Source: Thioclava sp. GXIMD2076 (GTDB lineage: Bacteria > Pseudomonadota > Alphaproteobacteria > Rhodobacterales > Rhodobacteraceae). From it: a DNA stretch of 64,000 nt. A program made the position numbers and the translations under genes. The stretch is from the NCBI RefSeq assembly GCF_037949795.1, contig NZ_CP149932.1, positions 124,001 to 188,000 of the forward strand, given 5' to 3'. This document shows positions 51,986 through 62,283 of this stretch, in pieces. Under the pieces are notes generated by a model, which saw only the letters and a program-made list of their open reading frames with translations, had not been told where the DNA came from and made no database searches. Within the stretch, counting starts at the first letter, position 1, and each line of letters starts with the position of its first letter.

Positions 51986-52837
51986 ATGACCACCATCACC
52001 TCCCCCGACCTCACCGTGACCGTCTCCGATATGGGCGCCGAGATGCAGTCGCTTGTCTTCCGTGGCGAGGAATTCCTCTGGAATGGCGATACCGAATGGT
52101 GGACGGGGCGCTCGCCGGTCCTGTTTCCCATCGTGGGCCGTGCGCCCGACGATAGGATCGAGATCCGTGGCCAGACCTATGACATGCCCCAGCACGGGCT
52201 TGCCCGCCGCCTGCCCTTTACGGTTGTCGCGCAAGACGAGGCGCATGTGACGCATGAGCTGGTGCCCTCGGAGGCGACCGAAAGCTACCCCTACAAGTTC
52301 CGCCTGCAGCTGACCCATCGCGTAACCGGCCCGACGCTCGAGGTCGCAGCCACCGTCACCAATGAGGATAGCGTGCCCATGCCCTTCGGTCTGGGCTTTC
52401 ATCCGGCCTTCCGCTGGCCGCTGCCCGATGCCACCGGTGCCCATAAGATCGAGCTGGCCAATGGCGCGGAGCCCGTGATGAACCGCGTGGTGAAGGGGCT
52501 GATCTCGCGCGAGACGGAAGCCTCGCCCTTCCATCAGGGAAGCCTCACGCTTTCCCACGATCTTTTTGCCAAGAATGCCGCGATTTTCCCCGAAGGCACG
52601 GGCGAGGCGCTGCGCTATCAGGGGGAAACCGGCCCGAGCCTCGATTTCCGCTTTGCCAATCTGCCGAACCTCGCGCTCTGGCAACCGCCCGGCGCGCCGT
52701 TTTTGTGCATCGAGCCGTGGCACGGGATGGCGGCATGGCATGGGGCGGGGGCAAAAATCGAGGACCGGCCCTATACGATGAGCCTGGGCGTGGGCGAGAC
52801 CGCCCGCTTTGCATGGTTCGTGACGATCCGCGAATAG
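51986..52837 (+). CDS. aldose 1-epimerase-family protein
   Basis: A 283-residue galactose-mutarotase-like protein. Motifs include PVLFPIVGRAPDD, PQHGLARRL with the first His, GLGFHPAFRWPL with the second, and CIEPW with the Glu in the last part. It resembles LacX/YihR-type proteins, which act on sugars or sugar phosphates. Start ATG 51986, five bases after mrr stops. The low GC of mrr ends exactly here. Confidence 0.83.
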   Translation: MTTITSPDLTVTVSDMGAEMQSLVFRGEEFLWNGDTEWWTGRSPVLFPIVGRAPDDRIEIRGQTYDMPQHGLARRLPFTVVAQDEAHVTHELVPSEATESYPYKFRLQLTHRVTGPTLEVAATVTNEDSVPMPFGLGFHPAFRWPLPDATGAHKIELANGAEPVMNRVVKGLISRETEASPFHQGSLTLSHDLFAKNAAIFPEGTGEALRYQGETGPSLDFRFANLPNLALWQPPGAPFLCIEPWHGMAAWHGAGAKIEDRPYTMSLGVGETARFAWFVTIRE

Positions 52838-52853
52838 CCTCGCAGATACGCCC

Positions 52854-53876
52854 CTAACAGATACGGGGGAGCTGTTCGCCCACCAGCATATCAACGATGC
52901 GGGTGCCACCGAATGCGGTGCGCATCCGCACCTGACCCGCATGATCCGCCACCGCCCGCCCGATGATCGCCGCGCCTTCGCCCTCGGGCAGGGCCTGCAT
53001 GGCGGCCAGCGCGGCCTCGGCTTGGTCTGCGGGGACAAACAGCACCAGACGCCCCTCATTGGCGAGATAGAGCGGATCGAGCCCCAGAATCTCGCACATG
53101 CCCACCACCTCGGCCCTCAGCGGCAGCGCATCCTCGTCGATCACAATGCCACAGCCCGCCTCTTCGGCAATCTCGTTGAGCGCGGAGGCAAGACCGCCTC
53201 GGGTCAGGTCGCGGGCGGCACGGGCTTCGGGGGCGGCACTCAGAGCAGCCTCCATCAGATGCCCCAGCGCTGCGCAATCGCTCTCGATGGCCGAGGACAG
53301 CGCCAGATCGCCGCGGGCCGCAAGGATGGTTGCGCCGTGATCGCCCAAGACCCCGTTGACGATGGCCACATCGCCCGCACGGACATGGGAGGCCGCCATA
53401 TCGCGCGAGGCAGGGATCACCCCGATGCCCGAGGTGGTGATGAAGACACCATCGCAGGCGCCGCGCTCGACCACTTTGGTATCGCCGGTGACGATGCGCA
53501 CGCCCGCCGCTTCGGCCTCGCGCGCCATGGTGGCCACAATCCGGCGCAGAACGGCGAATTCGGTGCCCTCCTCGATAATGAAAGCGGCCGAAAGCCAGAG
53601 TGGGGTTGCCCCGCCTACGGCCAGATCATTGACGGTACCACAGATAGCGAGCTTGCCGATGTTACCACCCGGAAATTCCATTGGCGTGACCACGAACCCG
53701 TCGGTGGTGAAAGCGAGCCGCGCGCCCGGGTCGTGCAGGGCGTCCGACATCAGGCGGGCCTGATCTTCCATGCCGGGCGGTGCGAAAACGGAGGTGAAAA
53801 TCTCCTCGATCAGATCGCGCATTGCCCGGCCACCGCCACCATGGGCCAATGTGACGCGTTCGCCTCTTAGTGCCAT
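52854..53876 (-). CDS. hypE: hydrogenase maturation protein HypE
   Basis: A 340-residue PurM-like ATPase that dehydrates the thiocarbamoylated C-terminal Cys to thiocyanate, source of the cyanide ligands. The N-terminal LAHGGGGRAMRDLI and the ending LPRIC with the essential last Cys are complete. The start at 53876 gives the family N-terminus. It is the last gene of the cluster, 97 bases after hypD; that gap has two GC hairpins, perhaps for mRNA processing. Confidence 0.93.
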   Translation of the reverse strand: MALRGERVTLAHGGGGRAMRDLIEEIFTSVFAPPGMEDQARLMSDALHDPGARLAFTTDGFVVTPMEFPGGNIGKLAICGTVNDLAVGGATPLWLSAAFIIEEGTEFAVLRRIVATMAREAEAAGVRIVTGDTKVVERGACDGVFITTSGIGVIPASRDMAASHVRAGDVAIVNGVLGDHGATILAARGDLALSSAIESDCAALGHLMEAALSAAPEARAARDLTRGGLASALNEIAEEAGCGIVIDEDALPLRAEVVGMCEILGLDPLYLANEGRLVLFVPADQAEAALAAMQALPEGEGAAIIGRAVADHAGQVRMRTAFGGTRIVDMLVGEQLPRIC

Positions 53877-53973
53877 AAGTCTTGTCCTTTGAGGGGAGCT
53901 GCGCCGCAACGGGGCATCGAGCCCCGCTTGCGCCGCCGGAGGCTCGCGCCTCCGATCCCGCCTATGATTTCAG

Positions 53974-55116
53974 TTATTCAGCCGCCGTGCGGGCACCGCC
54001 ATATTGCCAATAGGCCGCGCAGGCGCCCTCGGAGCTGACCATCAGTGCGCCAAGCGCGGTTTCCGGTGTGCAGCCCTTGCCGAATTGCGGGCACTGGGTC
54101 GGCTTGATCCGCCCCGTCATGACCTGACCGCAGGCGCAGCCTTCGACCTCGGGCACCTCACGGCGACCCACCGCATAGCCGATCCCGAATTTCTCCTCGG
54201 CGTCATAGGCGCGGTAGGCATCACGGATACGCATGCCGGAGGCGTCGATCTCGCCCAAGCCGCGCCACTCGAAGGAAGGGCGCTTCTCGTAGACATCATT
54301 GATGGCGGCAATGGAAACAGAATTGCCATGCTCGGGCACCACGCGGCCATACTGGTTCTCGACACGGGCCTGACCTGCCTCGATCTGGGTCAGCACCATC
54401 AGCACGGATTGGAGAAGATCGGTCGGCTCGAACCCTGCCACCACAATCGGCTTGCCATAATCTTGCGCGATAAAATCATAGGGGTGGAAACCGATCACCA
54501 TCGACACATGGCCCGGCCCGATGAACCCTTCGAGCATCATATAGGGGTCATCGAGTAGCGCCTTGATCGGTTCGGGCACAGTGATGTGGTTGCAGAAGAC
54601 CGAGAAGTTTGCGAGCCCTTCGCGCGCTGCCTGCTGAATCGCCAGCGCGGTCGAGGGGGTGGTTGTCTCGAACCCCAGCCCGAAGAAGACCACCTCGCGG
54701 TCGGGGTTGCGGCGGGCAAGTTCCAGCGCATCGAGCGGGCTATAGACCATGCGGATATCGGCCCCATCGGCCTTGGCCTGAATGAGCGACTTGGTCGAGC
54801 CAGGCACCCGCATCGCATCCCCGAACGTGGTGAAGATCACCTCCGGACGCTCGGCCAGCTCGATACATTCATCAACCCGCGCACGTGGCAGAACGCAGAC
54901 CGGACAGCCCGGACCGTGGATGAACTCCACGCCTTCATGGATCAGCTTATCGAGCCCGTAGCGGAAGATGGAATGCGTATGACCGCCGCAGATCTCCATG
55001 ATATGCACGGGCTTTTCGCGGGTAGCGCCTATGGCATCGGCCTTCTCGGCGATGGCCTGCAACAACGCGCGGGCCAGTTTCGGATCGCGGAATTCGGAGG
55101 CAAATTTCAACGCCAT
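53974..55116 (-). CDS. hypD: hydrogenase maturation protein HypD
   Basis: A 380-residue Fe-S scaffold where Fe(CN)2CO is put together with HypC. Conserved parts are EICGGHTHSIFRYGL, HGPGCPVCVLP and GFETTTPSTALA; the C-terminal Cys set (EGCACGQVM, CPQFGKGC) holds the [4Fe-4S] cluster. Start ATG 55116, one base after the hypC stop. All key Cys are present. Confidence 0.95.
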   Translation of the reverse strand: MALKFASEFRDPKLARALLQAIAEKADAIGATREKPVHIMEICGGHTHSIFRYGLDKLIHEGVEFIHGPGCPVCVLPRARVDECIELAERPEVIFTTFGDAMRVPGSTKSLIQAKADGADIRMVYSPLDALELARRNPDREVVFFGLGFETTTPSTALAIQQAAREGLANFSVFCNHITVPEPIKALLDDPYMMLEGFIGPGHVSMVIGFHPYDFIAQDYGKPIVVAGFEPTDLLQSVLMVLTQIEAGQARVENQYGRVVPEHGNSVSIAAINDVYEKRPSFEWRGLGEIDASGMRIRDAYRAYDAEEKFGIGYAVGRREVPEVEGCACGQVMTGRIKPTQCPQFGKGCTPETALGALMVSSEGACAAYWQYGGARTAAE

Positions 55117-55117
55117 C

Positions 55118-55408
55118 TCACACCCGCCCTTCCAGCGCCGCATCGCCTGCGGCCATTTGTTCCAGCGCCTCCTGCGTCTCGCCCAGCTCGTGGAGTGCCG
55201 CCAGGGTCTGCGCGGCCTCGTCCTCGTCGATCCGCGCCATGGCAAAACCCACATGGATCAGCGCCCATTCGCCGATCAGCCGGTCAAGCGGCCCGTCGGC
55301 GATACAGGCCACATTGACCGCGCGCCGCACCCCCGACACCTCGGCCACGGCCATCATCCGCGCCTCGTCACTGATCTCGACGATCTGTCCCGGAATGCCC
55401 AGACACAT
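55118..55408 (-). CDS. hypC: hydrogenase maturation chaperone HypC
   Basis: A 96-residue protein with the N-terminal MCLGIPGQ motif, in which C2 carries the Fe ligand complex between HypD and the large-subunit precursor. It overlaps hupR by one base (TGATG) and is followed by hypD. A second paralogue, hupF, is at 61138. Confidence 0.93.
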   Translation of the reverse strand: MCLGIPGQIVEISDEARMMAVAEVSGVRRAVNVACIADGPLDRLIGEWALIHVGFAMARIDEDEAAQTLAALHELGETQEALEQMAAGDAALEGRV

Positions 55409-56889
55409 CAGTCATCCTCCTCTTCCACGCGGGCCTGAGGGCCCATAATCCCGTAACGGTCGAGCTTCGCCCTGAGCCCGACACGACTAAGGCCCAGCTC
55501 GGCGGCCGCACGGCTCTTGTTCCAGCGATGGCGGGTCAGCGTCTCGCGCAGGATCCGCATCTCCATCAGCTCGATCCGGTCCTTCAGCTGGCCATTGGCC
55601 TGCAGCGCATCCTCCTCCGCCAGCCGGTCCGCCCCTTCCTCAGAGGGTGCCGCCTGCAGGATATGGCGCGAGATCAGCTCGGCCCCCAGCACATTCTCCT
55701 GCGCGAAAATCAGCATGCGCGTGACCTCGTTGGTCAGCTCCCGCAGATTGCCCGGCCAGTCGTAATTCTCCAGAAACTCCAGCGCCGGAGCCTCAAATCC
55801 CATCACGGGCTTCGAATGAATCGAGGCCGCCTCGGCCAGAATATGCTGGGCCAACATCGCCACATCGCCGCGCCGCGCACGCAGCGGCAGAAGCCCGATC
55901 TCGCCCACCGACAGCGCATAATAAAGATCACTGCGGAAGGCCCCATCGGCGACCTTGCTGCGCAGATCGACATTCGACCCGCAGATGAGCCGCAGATTGG
56001 TGCCCACGGTTTCCTGCCCGCCCAGAGGCGTGATCGAGCCTTCGGTCAGCACCCGCAACAGCGCCAGCTGCATCGCGGGGGATGCCTCATCGACCCCCGC
56101 CAGATAGAGCGTCCCGCGATCGGCCTTCTGCATCAGCCCGATGCGGTTCACGCCGCCCGGCAGCACGCCACGCTTGGCCCCGAACAGCTCGACCATCGCC
56201 AGCTCTTCGGGCACGCCAGCAAGATTGAACTCGTAAAACGGCTTTTCCGCACGCAGGCTGCCATAATGCATCGCCCGTGCCAGCTGCGCCTTGCCGGTGC
56301 CCGCCTCGCCGCCAAGCAAGACAGGGATGTCAAAACTGGCATATTGCCGCGCGATGGCCACCGTGTCGTTCATCGCGGAATTGGGGCTGCGCAGGATGGT
56401 CTCGAGCCCCATCCCCTCGCGCAGCGCACGGCGGCGCTTTTCCAGACGGCTTTCCGACGTGCTGGACAGGAAGCGCATCTCCAGCTGCATCCGCTCGTTA
56501 TCACGCGCCAGCTGGAACAGCTTTACCGCATTGCGCACCGCCATCAACAGCTGCTCGGGATGCCATGGTTTCGCGATGAACTGGTGCACACCCGCCTCGT
56601 TGATCGCCGCCACCATCGAGGTGCTGTCGGTATAGCCGGTGATCATCATACGCACGGTCTCGGGCCAGCGCTCGCGCACCTCGGTCAGAAAATCCACCCC
56701 CGTCCGGCCCGGCATGCGCTGGTCGCACAGGATCGCTTGGATCCATTCGTTTTCAAGCACGCCCAGGGCCGCGCCCGCATCGGGGGCGGTGAAAATCTCG
56801 AACTCGTCTTCCAGCGCGAGCTTCATCGCCGTCAGCGAATGCGGCTCGTCATCGACCAGAAGAACCGATGGCAGAGGTGCGGGGGCCAT
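55408..56889 (-). CDS. hupR: hydrogenase response regulator HupR/HoxA
   Basis: A 493-residue NtrC-type regulator. Receiver residues 1-120 have the phospho-acceptor D56 in [10 protein letters not shown]. The AAA+ domain keeps a Walker A-like GGEAGTGKA, but the GAFTGA loop reads GVLPGG and the Walker B-end region reads [10 protein letters not shown], so sigma-54 contact is lost, as known for R. capsulatus HupR, which works with sigma-70. A Fis-type helix-turn-helix ([20 protein letters not shown]) ends the protein. The start overlaps the hypB stop. The kinase HupT is not in the window. Confidence 0.92.
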   Translation of the reverse strand: MAPAPLPSVLLVDDEPHSLTAMKLALEDEFEIFTAPDAGAALGVLENEWIQAILCDQRMPGRTGVDFLTEVRERWPETVRMMITGYTDSTSMVAAINEAGVHQFIAKPWHPEQLLMAVRNAVKLFQLARDNERMQLEMRFLSSTSESRLEKRRRALREGMGLETILRSPNSAMNDTVAIARQYASFDIPVLLGGEAGTGKAQLARAMHYGSLRAEKPFYEFNLAGVPEELAMVELFGAKRGVLPGGVNRIGLMQKADRGTLYLAGVDEASPAMQLALLRVLTEGSITPLGGQETVGTNLRLICGSNVDLRSKVADGAFRSDLYYALSVGEIGLLPLRARRGDVAMLAQHILAEAASIHSKPVMGFEAPALEFLENYDWPGNLRELTNEVTRMLIFAQENVLGAELISRHILQAAPSEEGADRLAEEDALQANGQLKDRIELMEMRILRETLTRHRWNKSRAAAELGLSRVGLRAKLDRYGIMGPQARVEEEDD

Positions 56890-57788
56890 CAGACAGCCTT
56901 GCGGGCAAGCCCCGCCATCAGCCAGTCGAGCCAGGCCTGCATCCCCTCGCCCGTGCGCGCCGAGACGCGCAGGATGGCGAGATCGGGGTTCACGCGGCGC
57001 AGATTGGCCTCGTAGAGATCCAGATCGACATCGCAATAGGGGGCCAGATCGACCTTGTTGAGCAGAGCGATCTTGGCGGCAGTGAACATATCGGGATATT
57101 TCAGCGGCTTGTCCTCTCCCTCGGTGACCGAGAGGATCGCGACCTTGGCATCCTCGCCCAGATCGAAGGCTGCAGGGCAAACCAGATTGCCGACATTCTC
57201 GATGAACAGAAGCGCGTTGCGGCCCAGACCCAGACGGTCGAGCGCGGTTTCCACCATCTTGCCATCCAGATGGCAGCCCTTGCCGGTATTCACTTGGATG
57301 GCCTGCGCGCCGGTAGCACGGATGCGGTCGGCATCATTGGTGGTCTGCTGGTCGCCCTCGATCACCGCCAGAGGCTGGTCCGCCAGCATCTCGATGGTGC
57401 GGCACAGGAGTGTCGTCTTGCCCGAACCGGGCGAGGATACGAGATTGGTGGCAAAGATCCCGTCCTGCGCCAGACGCACACGGTTTCCCCGCGCGAACAT
57501 ATCGTTTTTCGACAGGATGCCGGTCTCGATCTCGATCAGGCGGGCCTGCGAGAAACCGGGCACCTCGACGCCCGCCGAGCCATGGCCGCAATGGATATCG
57601 AACCCGTCGGAGACAACCGGCTGTTGCGTCTGCTTGCGGGCCTGGGGCTGCGCCATCGCCTTGGCGGGCGCCAGCGTGGGCCATTCGAAGGGGCGCTGGC
57701 CGCGCGCCAGATCCGCCCCCTGCTTTGCCAGATGGGCCTTGAATTCATCCTCGATCGTATGACCGCTGCAACCACATACCGTGCACAT
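56889..57788 (-). CDS. hypB: hydrogenase nickel-insertion GTPase HypB
   Basis: A 299-residue SIMIBI GTPase. The N-terminal MCTVCGCSG binds Ni; the P-loop is [10 protein letters not shown], with [16 protein letters not shown] and NKVD for the metal site and base recognition. The usual His-rich stretch is nearly absent (only a few His near residue 65), so nickel storage is weak. Start at ATG 57788 overlaps hypA by one base. Confidence 0.94.
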   Translation of the reverse strand: MCTVCGCSGHTIEDEFKAHLAKQGADLARGQRPFEWPTLAPAKAMAQPQARKQTQQPVVSDGFDIHCGHGSAGVEVPGFSQARLIEIETGILSKNDMFARGNRVRLAQDGIFATNLVSSPGSGKTTLLCRTIEMLADQPLAVIEGDQQTTNDADRIRATGAQAIQVNTGKGCHLDGKMVETALDRLGLGRNALLFIENVGNLVCPAAFDLGEDAKVAILSVTEGEDKPLKYPDMFTAAKIALLNKVDLAPYCDVDLDLYEANLRRVNPDLAILRVSARTGEGMQAWLDWLMAGLARKAV

Positions 57789-58129
57789 CACGCCACCTCC
57801 ATATCCTTGATCCGCATCTCGTCTCCGCCCTGAGGCATCAGCTTGCCGCTGCCGCAAAGCGGGCATGGGTCCAGACGATCCATGATCTCCACCTCTTCCA
57901 TACAGTCGTAGCACAGCGCCCGACCGGGAAGATCGATAATCTCCAGCGCCGCCCCTTCGGCGGGGCAGCCGCGCATCACCACCTCGAAGGCGAATTCCAG
58001 CGCGTGTTTCTCGACGCCTGCAAAACGTCCGATCTCCAGACGCAGCCTGGTGACCTTGCGCACGTCATTGGCCCGCGCCGCGTCCTCGACCACGCTACGG
58101 ATCCCTTCGGCAATCGCCATCTCATGCAT
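57788..58129 (-). CDS. hypA: hydrogenase nickel-binding protein HypA
   Basis: A 113-residue protein: MHEMAIAEG at the start gives the Ni ligand H2, and the zinc site is CYDC with CPLC. It hands nickel to the large subunit with HypB. The start at 58129 (not the upstream frame) gives the MHE terminus and overlaps hupK by eight bases. Confidence 0.94.
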   Translation of the reverse strand: MHEMAIAEGIRSVVEDAARANDVRKVTRLRLEIGRFAGVEKHALEFAFEVVMRGCPAEGAALEIIDLPGRALCYDCMEEVEIMDRLDPCPLCGSGKLMPQGGDEMRIKDMEVA

Positions 58130-59006
58130 GGGGCACCCCCTTGATCTCGACCGCAATGCAAGGATCGAGAATATCGACGACCAGCGCCGCGAGCCCCGCC
58201 TTGCGCCATGGCAATGTGGCCAGCGACAGTTCCATCGCCCCGCCCGGAGCCAGAAGATGGTCGGTGGGCGTCACCCGTTCGAGCGTCTCCACCACCCCGC
58301 CTGCAAGATGCCCACGCAGCGCATAGGTGCCGCGGGCCGCCGCGACGAGTGCGGTATTGTCGGGGCGCAGGACAGGGCCTGCAGGCCGCGTGATGATCCG
58401 CGTCAGATCCAGAAGCCGGCCCAGGGCACGCCAGAGCGGCCCGCGCCCACGAGTTTCCTCGGCCTGTTTCATCAGCGGGTGGAAAGCCATACGACCGGCG
58501 GGAGAATTCTCCTGCGCCATTTTCAGCATCGGGTCGAACAGATCGGCCACCCGTGCTACCGCCTCATGCGGCGCAAAGAGCCGGTCGATCGCCGAAATCA
58601 GGGGCGACAGCCCCTGCTCCGAAACCAGCCACGCGTCGAGGTCACGGATCTCGCCCATCCCCCAGAGGTCGCGCAGAAGCGCGGGCTGAGCCCGCTGCCA
58701 GCCCTCGGGCATGGGTGGGGACGCATGGCCCAACGCCTTGGGCCAAAAGAGAAACAGCTTGGCCATATGATCGCGCAGGATCTCGCGGCGGGTGTCGTCA
58801 TCATCTGCGGGCAGGCCCAGCGACAGCCGCACGGCCTGCGATTGCGCCGCCCCGCATAGATTGAAGAGCCGGCCCATCATCTGGGCCACCGCCTCCGGAT
58901 CGCGGCCGCGCATGACCTCACCCACAGGCATGGGCGCAGGCAGAACCAGCTTCGGCGCGATCATATCGCCATGGCGTTCCAACCCGATACCCAGAACCTG
59001 TTTCAT
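58122..59006 (-). CDS. hupK: hydrogenase assembly protein HupK
   Basis: A 294-residue protein that looks like a degenerate hydrogenase large subunit: [12 protein letters not shown] aligns with the first CxxC box and [10 protein letters not shown] with the C-terminal DPCxxC box, each with one Cys lost. HupK is thought to serve as a scaffold for building the active-site iron. It overlaps both hupJ and hypA. Symbol follows the R. capsulatus order. Confidence 0.85.
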   Translation of the reverse strand: MKQVLGIGLERHGDMIAPKLVLPAPMPVGEVMRGRDPEAVAQMMGRLFNLCGAAQSQAVRLSLGLPADDDDTRREILRDHMAKLFLFWPKALGHASPPMPEGWQRAQPALLRDLWGMGEIRDLDAWLVSEQGLSPLISAIDRLFAPHEAVARVADLFDPMLKMAQENSPAGRMAFHPLMKQAEETRGRGPLWRALGRLLDLTRIITRPAGPVLRPDNTALVAAARGTYALRGHLAGGVVETLERVTPTDHLLAPGGAMELSLATLPWRKAGLAALVVDILDPCIAVEIKGVPHA

Positions 59007-59884
59007 TCCGCTTCCCTCTCCACCCCCGCAACCGGAGGCTCGATGGCCATCACCTCGCTGGCCAGTCCGGCCGAGATGATCTGCCTGCGCGACGGGGTCG
59101 TCAGACCGGCACCCTCTGCAATCGGGGTCTCCTCGAGAGAGTGTGCCTCATTCGCGCGGGCTTCGGCAAGCTCCGCCTCGCGCGAGGAACGGATTTCCGA
59201 GCGCCGGTCTGTCTCGGCACGGTTCTCCTGGTTGAACAGTTCGGCCATAATGGCCTGCGCCACTTCCCGCGCCTGTATCTGCGTCTGGAATTCCTCCATT
59301 GGCGAGAAGAGCGAACAGGCCTTGTATCCGCCGGTCTGCGCGCGCGTATTATGGATAAATTCGTAGCAGCCCGAGGGGAAGTCGACCATTTCCTTGGCAC
59401 CGGCCTTCAGCCCCGACCAATCCTCATCGGCCCCCGGCAACAGGACCAGATTCATGAACCACGGGCTGAACAGAACCCCGAGCCCGCGCCCCTCATGGGC
59501 GCGGAACCCCACCGCCTCGACCGAGAGCGCCTTGTTCGACAAGGGCACATCGCGCATGGTCGAATTCCAGATCTCGCGGAAATCGGCGATCAGGTTGCGC
59601 ACCTGTTCGTCGATGCGGCGCTGCTCGATCATCATCGGTGCGCCCGGATCCTCTCGGACCATGAACTGTGCCTTGGGCGCGTCGCAATTGGGGCATTTCC
59701 AGTCATCGGGCAGCGCATTGAATGGCGTTCCGGGCAGGACCTGACGGAAATCATCGCCGATTGCCGGATCATAGGTCGACCAGCAGATCTTGCATTCCAT
59801 CAGCGCCTGATCCGAAATCCGGTCATAGGCGCCCATATAGCTGCCCTCGAAGCCGGTCACCGGCGCGCTCATCGACCCGCTCAC
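59003..59884 (-). CDS. hupJ: rubredoxin-HybE fusion (HupI-HupJ)
   Basis: A 293-residue protein. Residues 30-70 are rubredoxin, with Cys pairs C31/C34 in CKIC and C64/C67 in CPNC; residues 88-210 are a HybE-type hydrogenase chaperone (FREIWNSTMRDVPLSN, LSPWFMNLVLLP-type core, GCYEFIHN). A charged tail follows. In R. capsulatus hupI and hupJ are separate genes; here they form one. It probably protects the small subunit or its clusters from oxygen during assembly. It overlaps hupH by four bases. Confidence 0.88.
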   Translation of the reverse strand: MSGSMSAPVTGFEGSYMGAYDRISDQALMECKICWSTYDPAIGDDFRQVLPGTPFNALPDDWKCPNCDAPKAQFMVREDPGAPMMIEQRRIDEQVRNLIADFREIWNSTMRDVPLSNKALSVEAVGFRAHEGRGLGVLFSPWFMNLVLLPGADEDWSGLKAGAKEMVDFPSGCYEFIHNTRAQTGGYKACSLFSPMEEFQTQIQAREVAQAIMAELFNQENRAETDRRSEIRSSREAELAEARANEAHSLEETPIAEGAGLTTPSRRQIISAGLASEVMAIEPPVAGVEREAE

Positions 59885-60705
59885 CGAATTGCCTCCAGCA
59901 CTTCGCGGATGCGCTCGGCGCTGTCTTCCAGATCCTCGGGCGCTGCCAGAGCGACCTCGGGCATATCGGTCACCTCGAACGTATCAAGGATCAGCGTATC
60001 CATCGAGTTGAAGAACTGCACCCGCCAGACATTGCGCAGCGCGGAGGCCGTGATGCGGCAATTACCGTAGCCACGCGACAGGATGGTGACCGCCCCCTCG
60101 CCCAGCACGCGGTCGAGCCAAACCAGATCCTCCTCGGTATGGGGCAGCAGGGTCAGATTGACCACATGCGGCAGCCCGCCACGATAGGTCTCGGATTTAT
60201 CGTAAAGCTCGGCCACCAGCGCGGGCGCATTGACCACGCCATTGGGGCGCGCAGCCTGCGGCCCCTGCGCCTCGCGGTAAGGCTCGAAGGCGCGGGTCAT
60301 TGAGACCGCTGGCACAGGGCCCACCTCGATCCGGTCCACACCCGCTCCTGCGACCGACCAGACACCGGCAAAGACGCTCTCCTGCACCATCAGTGCAGGG
60401 ATGCCACGGATCTTCATGGCAACTTCGCCCTGCCCCATCGTCTCGGCGATCAGGGCGCGGTTGGGCGCATCCAGCCCCGACAGATCGAAGCTCGCCATAC
60501 CGCCTCTGGCACAGGCCTCGGCGGCCTTGGCGATATCGGCCAGCGTCTTCAGCGCAGGGGTCACAGCGGAGGGGTCATCGACCTCGGGCATATGCGCAGA
60601 ATAGGTGCGCATACCCGAGGGCAACTCCATATATTCCAGCTCCTCGCCGGTTTCCTGAGAGCCGGGACCAAAGCCCATAGGCGGCAGATGGAAGTTACTC
60701 ACCAT
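59881..60705 (-). CDS. hupH: hydrogenase expression/formation protein HupH
   Basis: A 274-residue HyaF/HupH-type protein, with the N-terminal MGFGPGSQ segment and the family C-terminal VTILSRGYGNCRITASALRNVW followed by an acidic tail. It is needed for small-subunit maturation, but its chemistry is not known. It overlaps hupJ by four bases and follows hupG by four. Confidence 0.88.
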   Translation of the reverse strand: MVSNFHLPPMGFGPGSQETGEELEYMELPSGMRTYSAHMPEVDDPSAVTPALKTLADIAKAAEACARGGMASFDLSGLDAPNRALIAETMGQGEVAMKIRGIPALMVQESVFAGVWSVAGAGVDRIEVGPVPAVSMTRAFEPYREAQGPQAARPNGVVNAPALVAELYDKSETYRGGLPHVVNLTLLPHTEEDLVWLDRVLGEGAVTILSRGYGNCRITASALRNVWRVQFFNSMDTLILDTFEVTDMPEVALAAPEDLEDSAERIREVLEAIR

Positions 60706-60709
60706 GGGA

Positions 60710-61126
60710 TCAACCTTTCAGATCAAGGATATGCGAGGTGCGGGCGATATAGTCATCCCAGTCACGCACTTTCTCGATGGCCCCCAGATAGGTGCCGTCG
60801 CGGTAAAACAGGAAGCCCGGGGTCTTCAGCGCGCGGGTCTCCTGGCGTAGCTCGGCCTCGATCGCGTCATCGATCACCGCACAGTCGAACATGTTCTGGA
60901 AGGTCATCCGCAGCTCGGGCAGAACCACCGCCGCATCGGGCGTCTCCAGATTGCGCTTGGCATCCCCGGGCACAAAGAGGCAGTGCACCCCTTCGGCGCC
61001 GGTGAACTCGGCCACCGCCTCCATCGTGGCAAGGCGGGGATAGGAGAACTCGTTACTCAAACGCTGCACGAGGGGATGGACCTCTCCCGAGGGAGTCACG
61101 TCACTGGGCATTACGAAATCATGCAT
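60710..61126 (-). CDS. hupG: hydrogenase formation protein HupG (HyaE)
   Basis: A 138-residue thioredoxin-fold protein of the HyaE/HupG type lacking a CxxC site (the loop reads VPGDAKRN), with KTPGFLFYRDGTYLGAIEKVRDW in the second half. It helps the small subunit with its Tat signal. Located between hupF and hupH, 11 bases after hupF. Confidence 0.86.
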   Translation of the reverse strand: MHDFVMPSDVTPSGEVHPLVQRLSNEFSYPRLATMEAVAEFTGAEGVHCLFVPGDAKRNLETPDAAVVLPELRMTFQNMFDCAVIDDAIEAELRQETRALKTPGFLFYRDGTYLGAIEKVRDWDDYIARTSHILDLKG

Positions 61127-61137
61127 GGGATAATCCT

Positions 61138-61458
61138 TCAGGCGGTCTTGCGCCCCTGCGCGGCAGCAGCAGCCAGATGGGGGGGAAGTTCGGGGGTGCG
61201 GGCTTCCAGATCGGCAAATGCCGCCCCCAGATCGCCGCCGGTCATCAGCGCGCGCAGGCCATCCAGGGCCGCCGAAATCTTGGCCGCCTCGCCGGCCGAA
61301 ATCACCTCGCGTGCCGCCCCCAGAAAGACCAGAAGCCAGTCACCGGCCTCGGCCTCGGGGGTCAGCGACAGGTCGATGATCTGTGGCTGGCCATCCTCAA
61401 TCACATCACCGCAGATGCCGTCCCGCGCAAGCAGCTGCAAAGGCACACCGACACACAT
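61138..61458 (-). CDS. hupF: HypC-family chaperone HupF
   Basis: A 106-residue HypC paralogue: MCVGVPLQL gives the essential C2 at the N-terminus, then a beta-barrel. HupF acts with the uptake-hydrogenase large subunit under oxygen. It overlaps the hupD stop by one base. The C-terminal third is Ala-rich and extended compared with HypC. Confidence 0.88.
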   Translation of the reverse strand: MCVGVPLQLLARDGICGDVIEDGQPQIIDLSLTPEAEAGDWLLVFLGAAREVISAGEAAKISAALDGLRALMTGGDLGAAFADLEARTPELPPHLAAAAAQGRKTA

Positions 61459-62099
61459 CAGGCGCGCCCCTTGGCGGCCGGAGGAAAGAAGCGGTGATCA
61501 CCGATACGGCAGGCATCTTCCGCGTCGGGGCGGCCCCCCTCATAGGCGCTGCGCTGGATGGAGATATCGGCGAGATCTCCACTCTCGGTGCGGCCTTCGG
61601 TCACGCCGATATCCCAGCGACCCAGCTCGCGGATACATTCGTCAATGGCAGGCAGGATCTGGGCCGAGGTCACGGCCCGCAATCCGCCACCATAATCCTC
61701 GATCTCCTCGGGCTGGCAACCGATCAGCGTGATGTAATCGGGCGCATGGCCCATCAGCTCGGCCGTTGCCAGCACGTCCTGAAACCCCGTCTGGTGCAGG
61801 CTCATCTTCTTGGCGCCCATGAAAGCGGGCACATCGCGGTCGCGCAGCGTGACCAGCGTGCCGGGCTCCAGCCCGAAATCCACGGCATCGAACACGATCA
61901 GCGCGTCGCAATCCTCGATGAAGGGCAGCAGATACAGACCCTGCGTGCCGCCATCCATCAGCCGCACATTCGCGGGCACAGCATGGGTCTGCGCCATCGT
62001 CTCGACGCAGCGCACCCCGAAGCCCTCATCGGCCCAGAGCACATTCCCGATTCCCAGAACTAGGATATTACGCGGTATCTGCGTGGTGGTGGCTGGCAT
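61458..62099 (-). CDS. hupD: hydrogenase maturation protease HupD
   Basis: A 213-residue endopeptidase that cuts the C-terminal extension of the large subunit after nickel insertion. Family marks are [15 protein letters not shown] with the Ni-sensing Glu, an Asp in VFDAVDFG, and the His in SLHQTGFQD. It is the first visible gene of the cluster, with AAAGGAGG upstream. hupS, hupL and hupC, which precede it in R. capsulatus, are absent here. Confidence 0.92.
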   Translation of the reverse strand: MPATTTQIPRNILVLGIGNVLWADEGFGVRCVETMAQTHAVPANVRLMDGGTQGLYLLPFIEDCDALIVFDAVDFGLEPGTLVTLRDRDVPAFMGAKKMSLHQTGFQDVLATAELMGHAPDYITLIGCQPEEIEDYGGGLRAVTSAQILPAIDECIRELGRWDIGVTEGRTESGDLADISIQRSAYEGGRPDAEDACRIGDHRFFPPAAKGRA

Positions 62100-62242
62100 G
62101 GCGTCCTCCTTTCGCCCGCTGGCAAGAGGCTTTGCGCCTCCGGTCGTTATGTGACCATATCCAGCAGGTCCCCAAAAAAGGAGCCCATCGCCATTAATCG
62201 CGTTATTTAATTATGATGTTGTTATTCATAAATAAAACATGA

Positions 62243-62283
62243 AAAGCTACATCCTGCGCCCAACTTAGGTAGAATGTAGCTTT
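62243..62283. terminator. terminator of the Rieske/FAD reductase gene
   Basis: AAAGCTACAT (62243-62252) and ATGTAGCTTT (62274-62283) form a ten-base perfect stem with a 21-base loop. In the minus direction it ends in GCTTTTCATGTTTT. It lies 44 bases after the 62327 stop, inside the AT-rich hupD leader (62100-62326). Confidence 0.6.
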
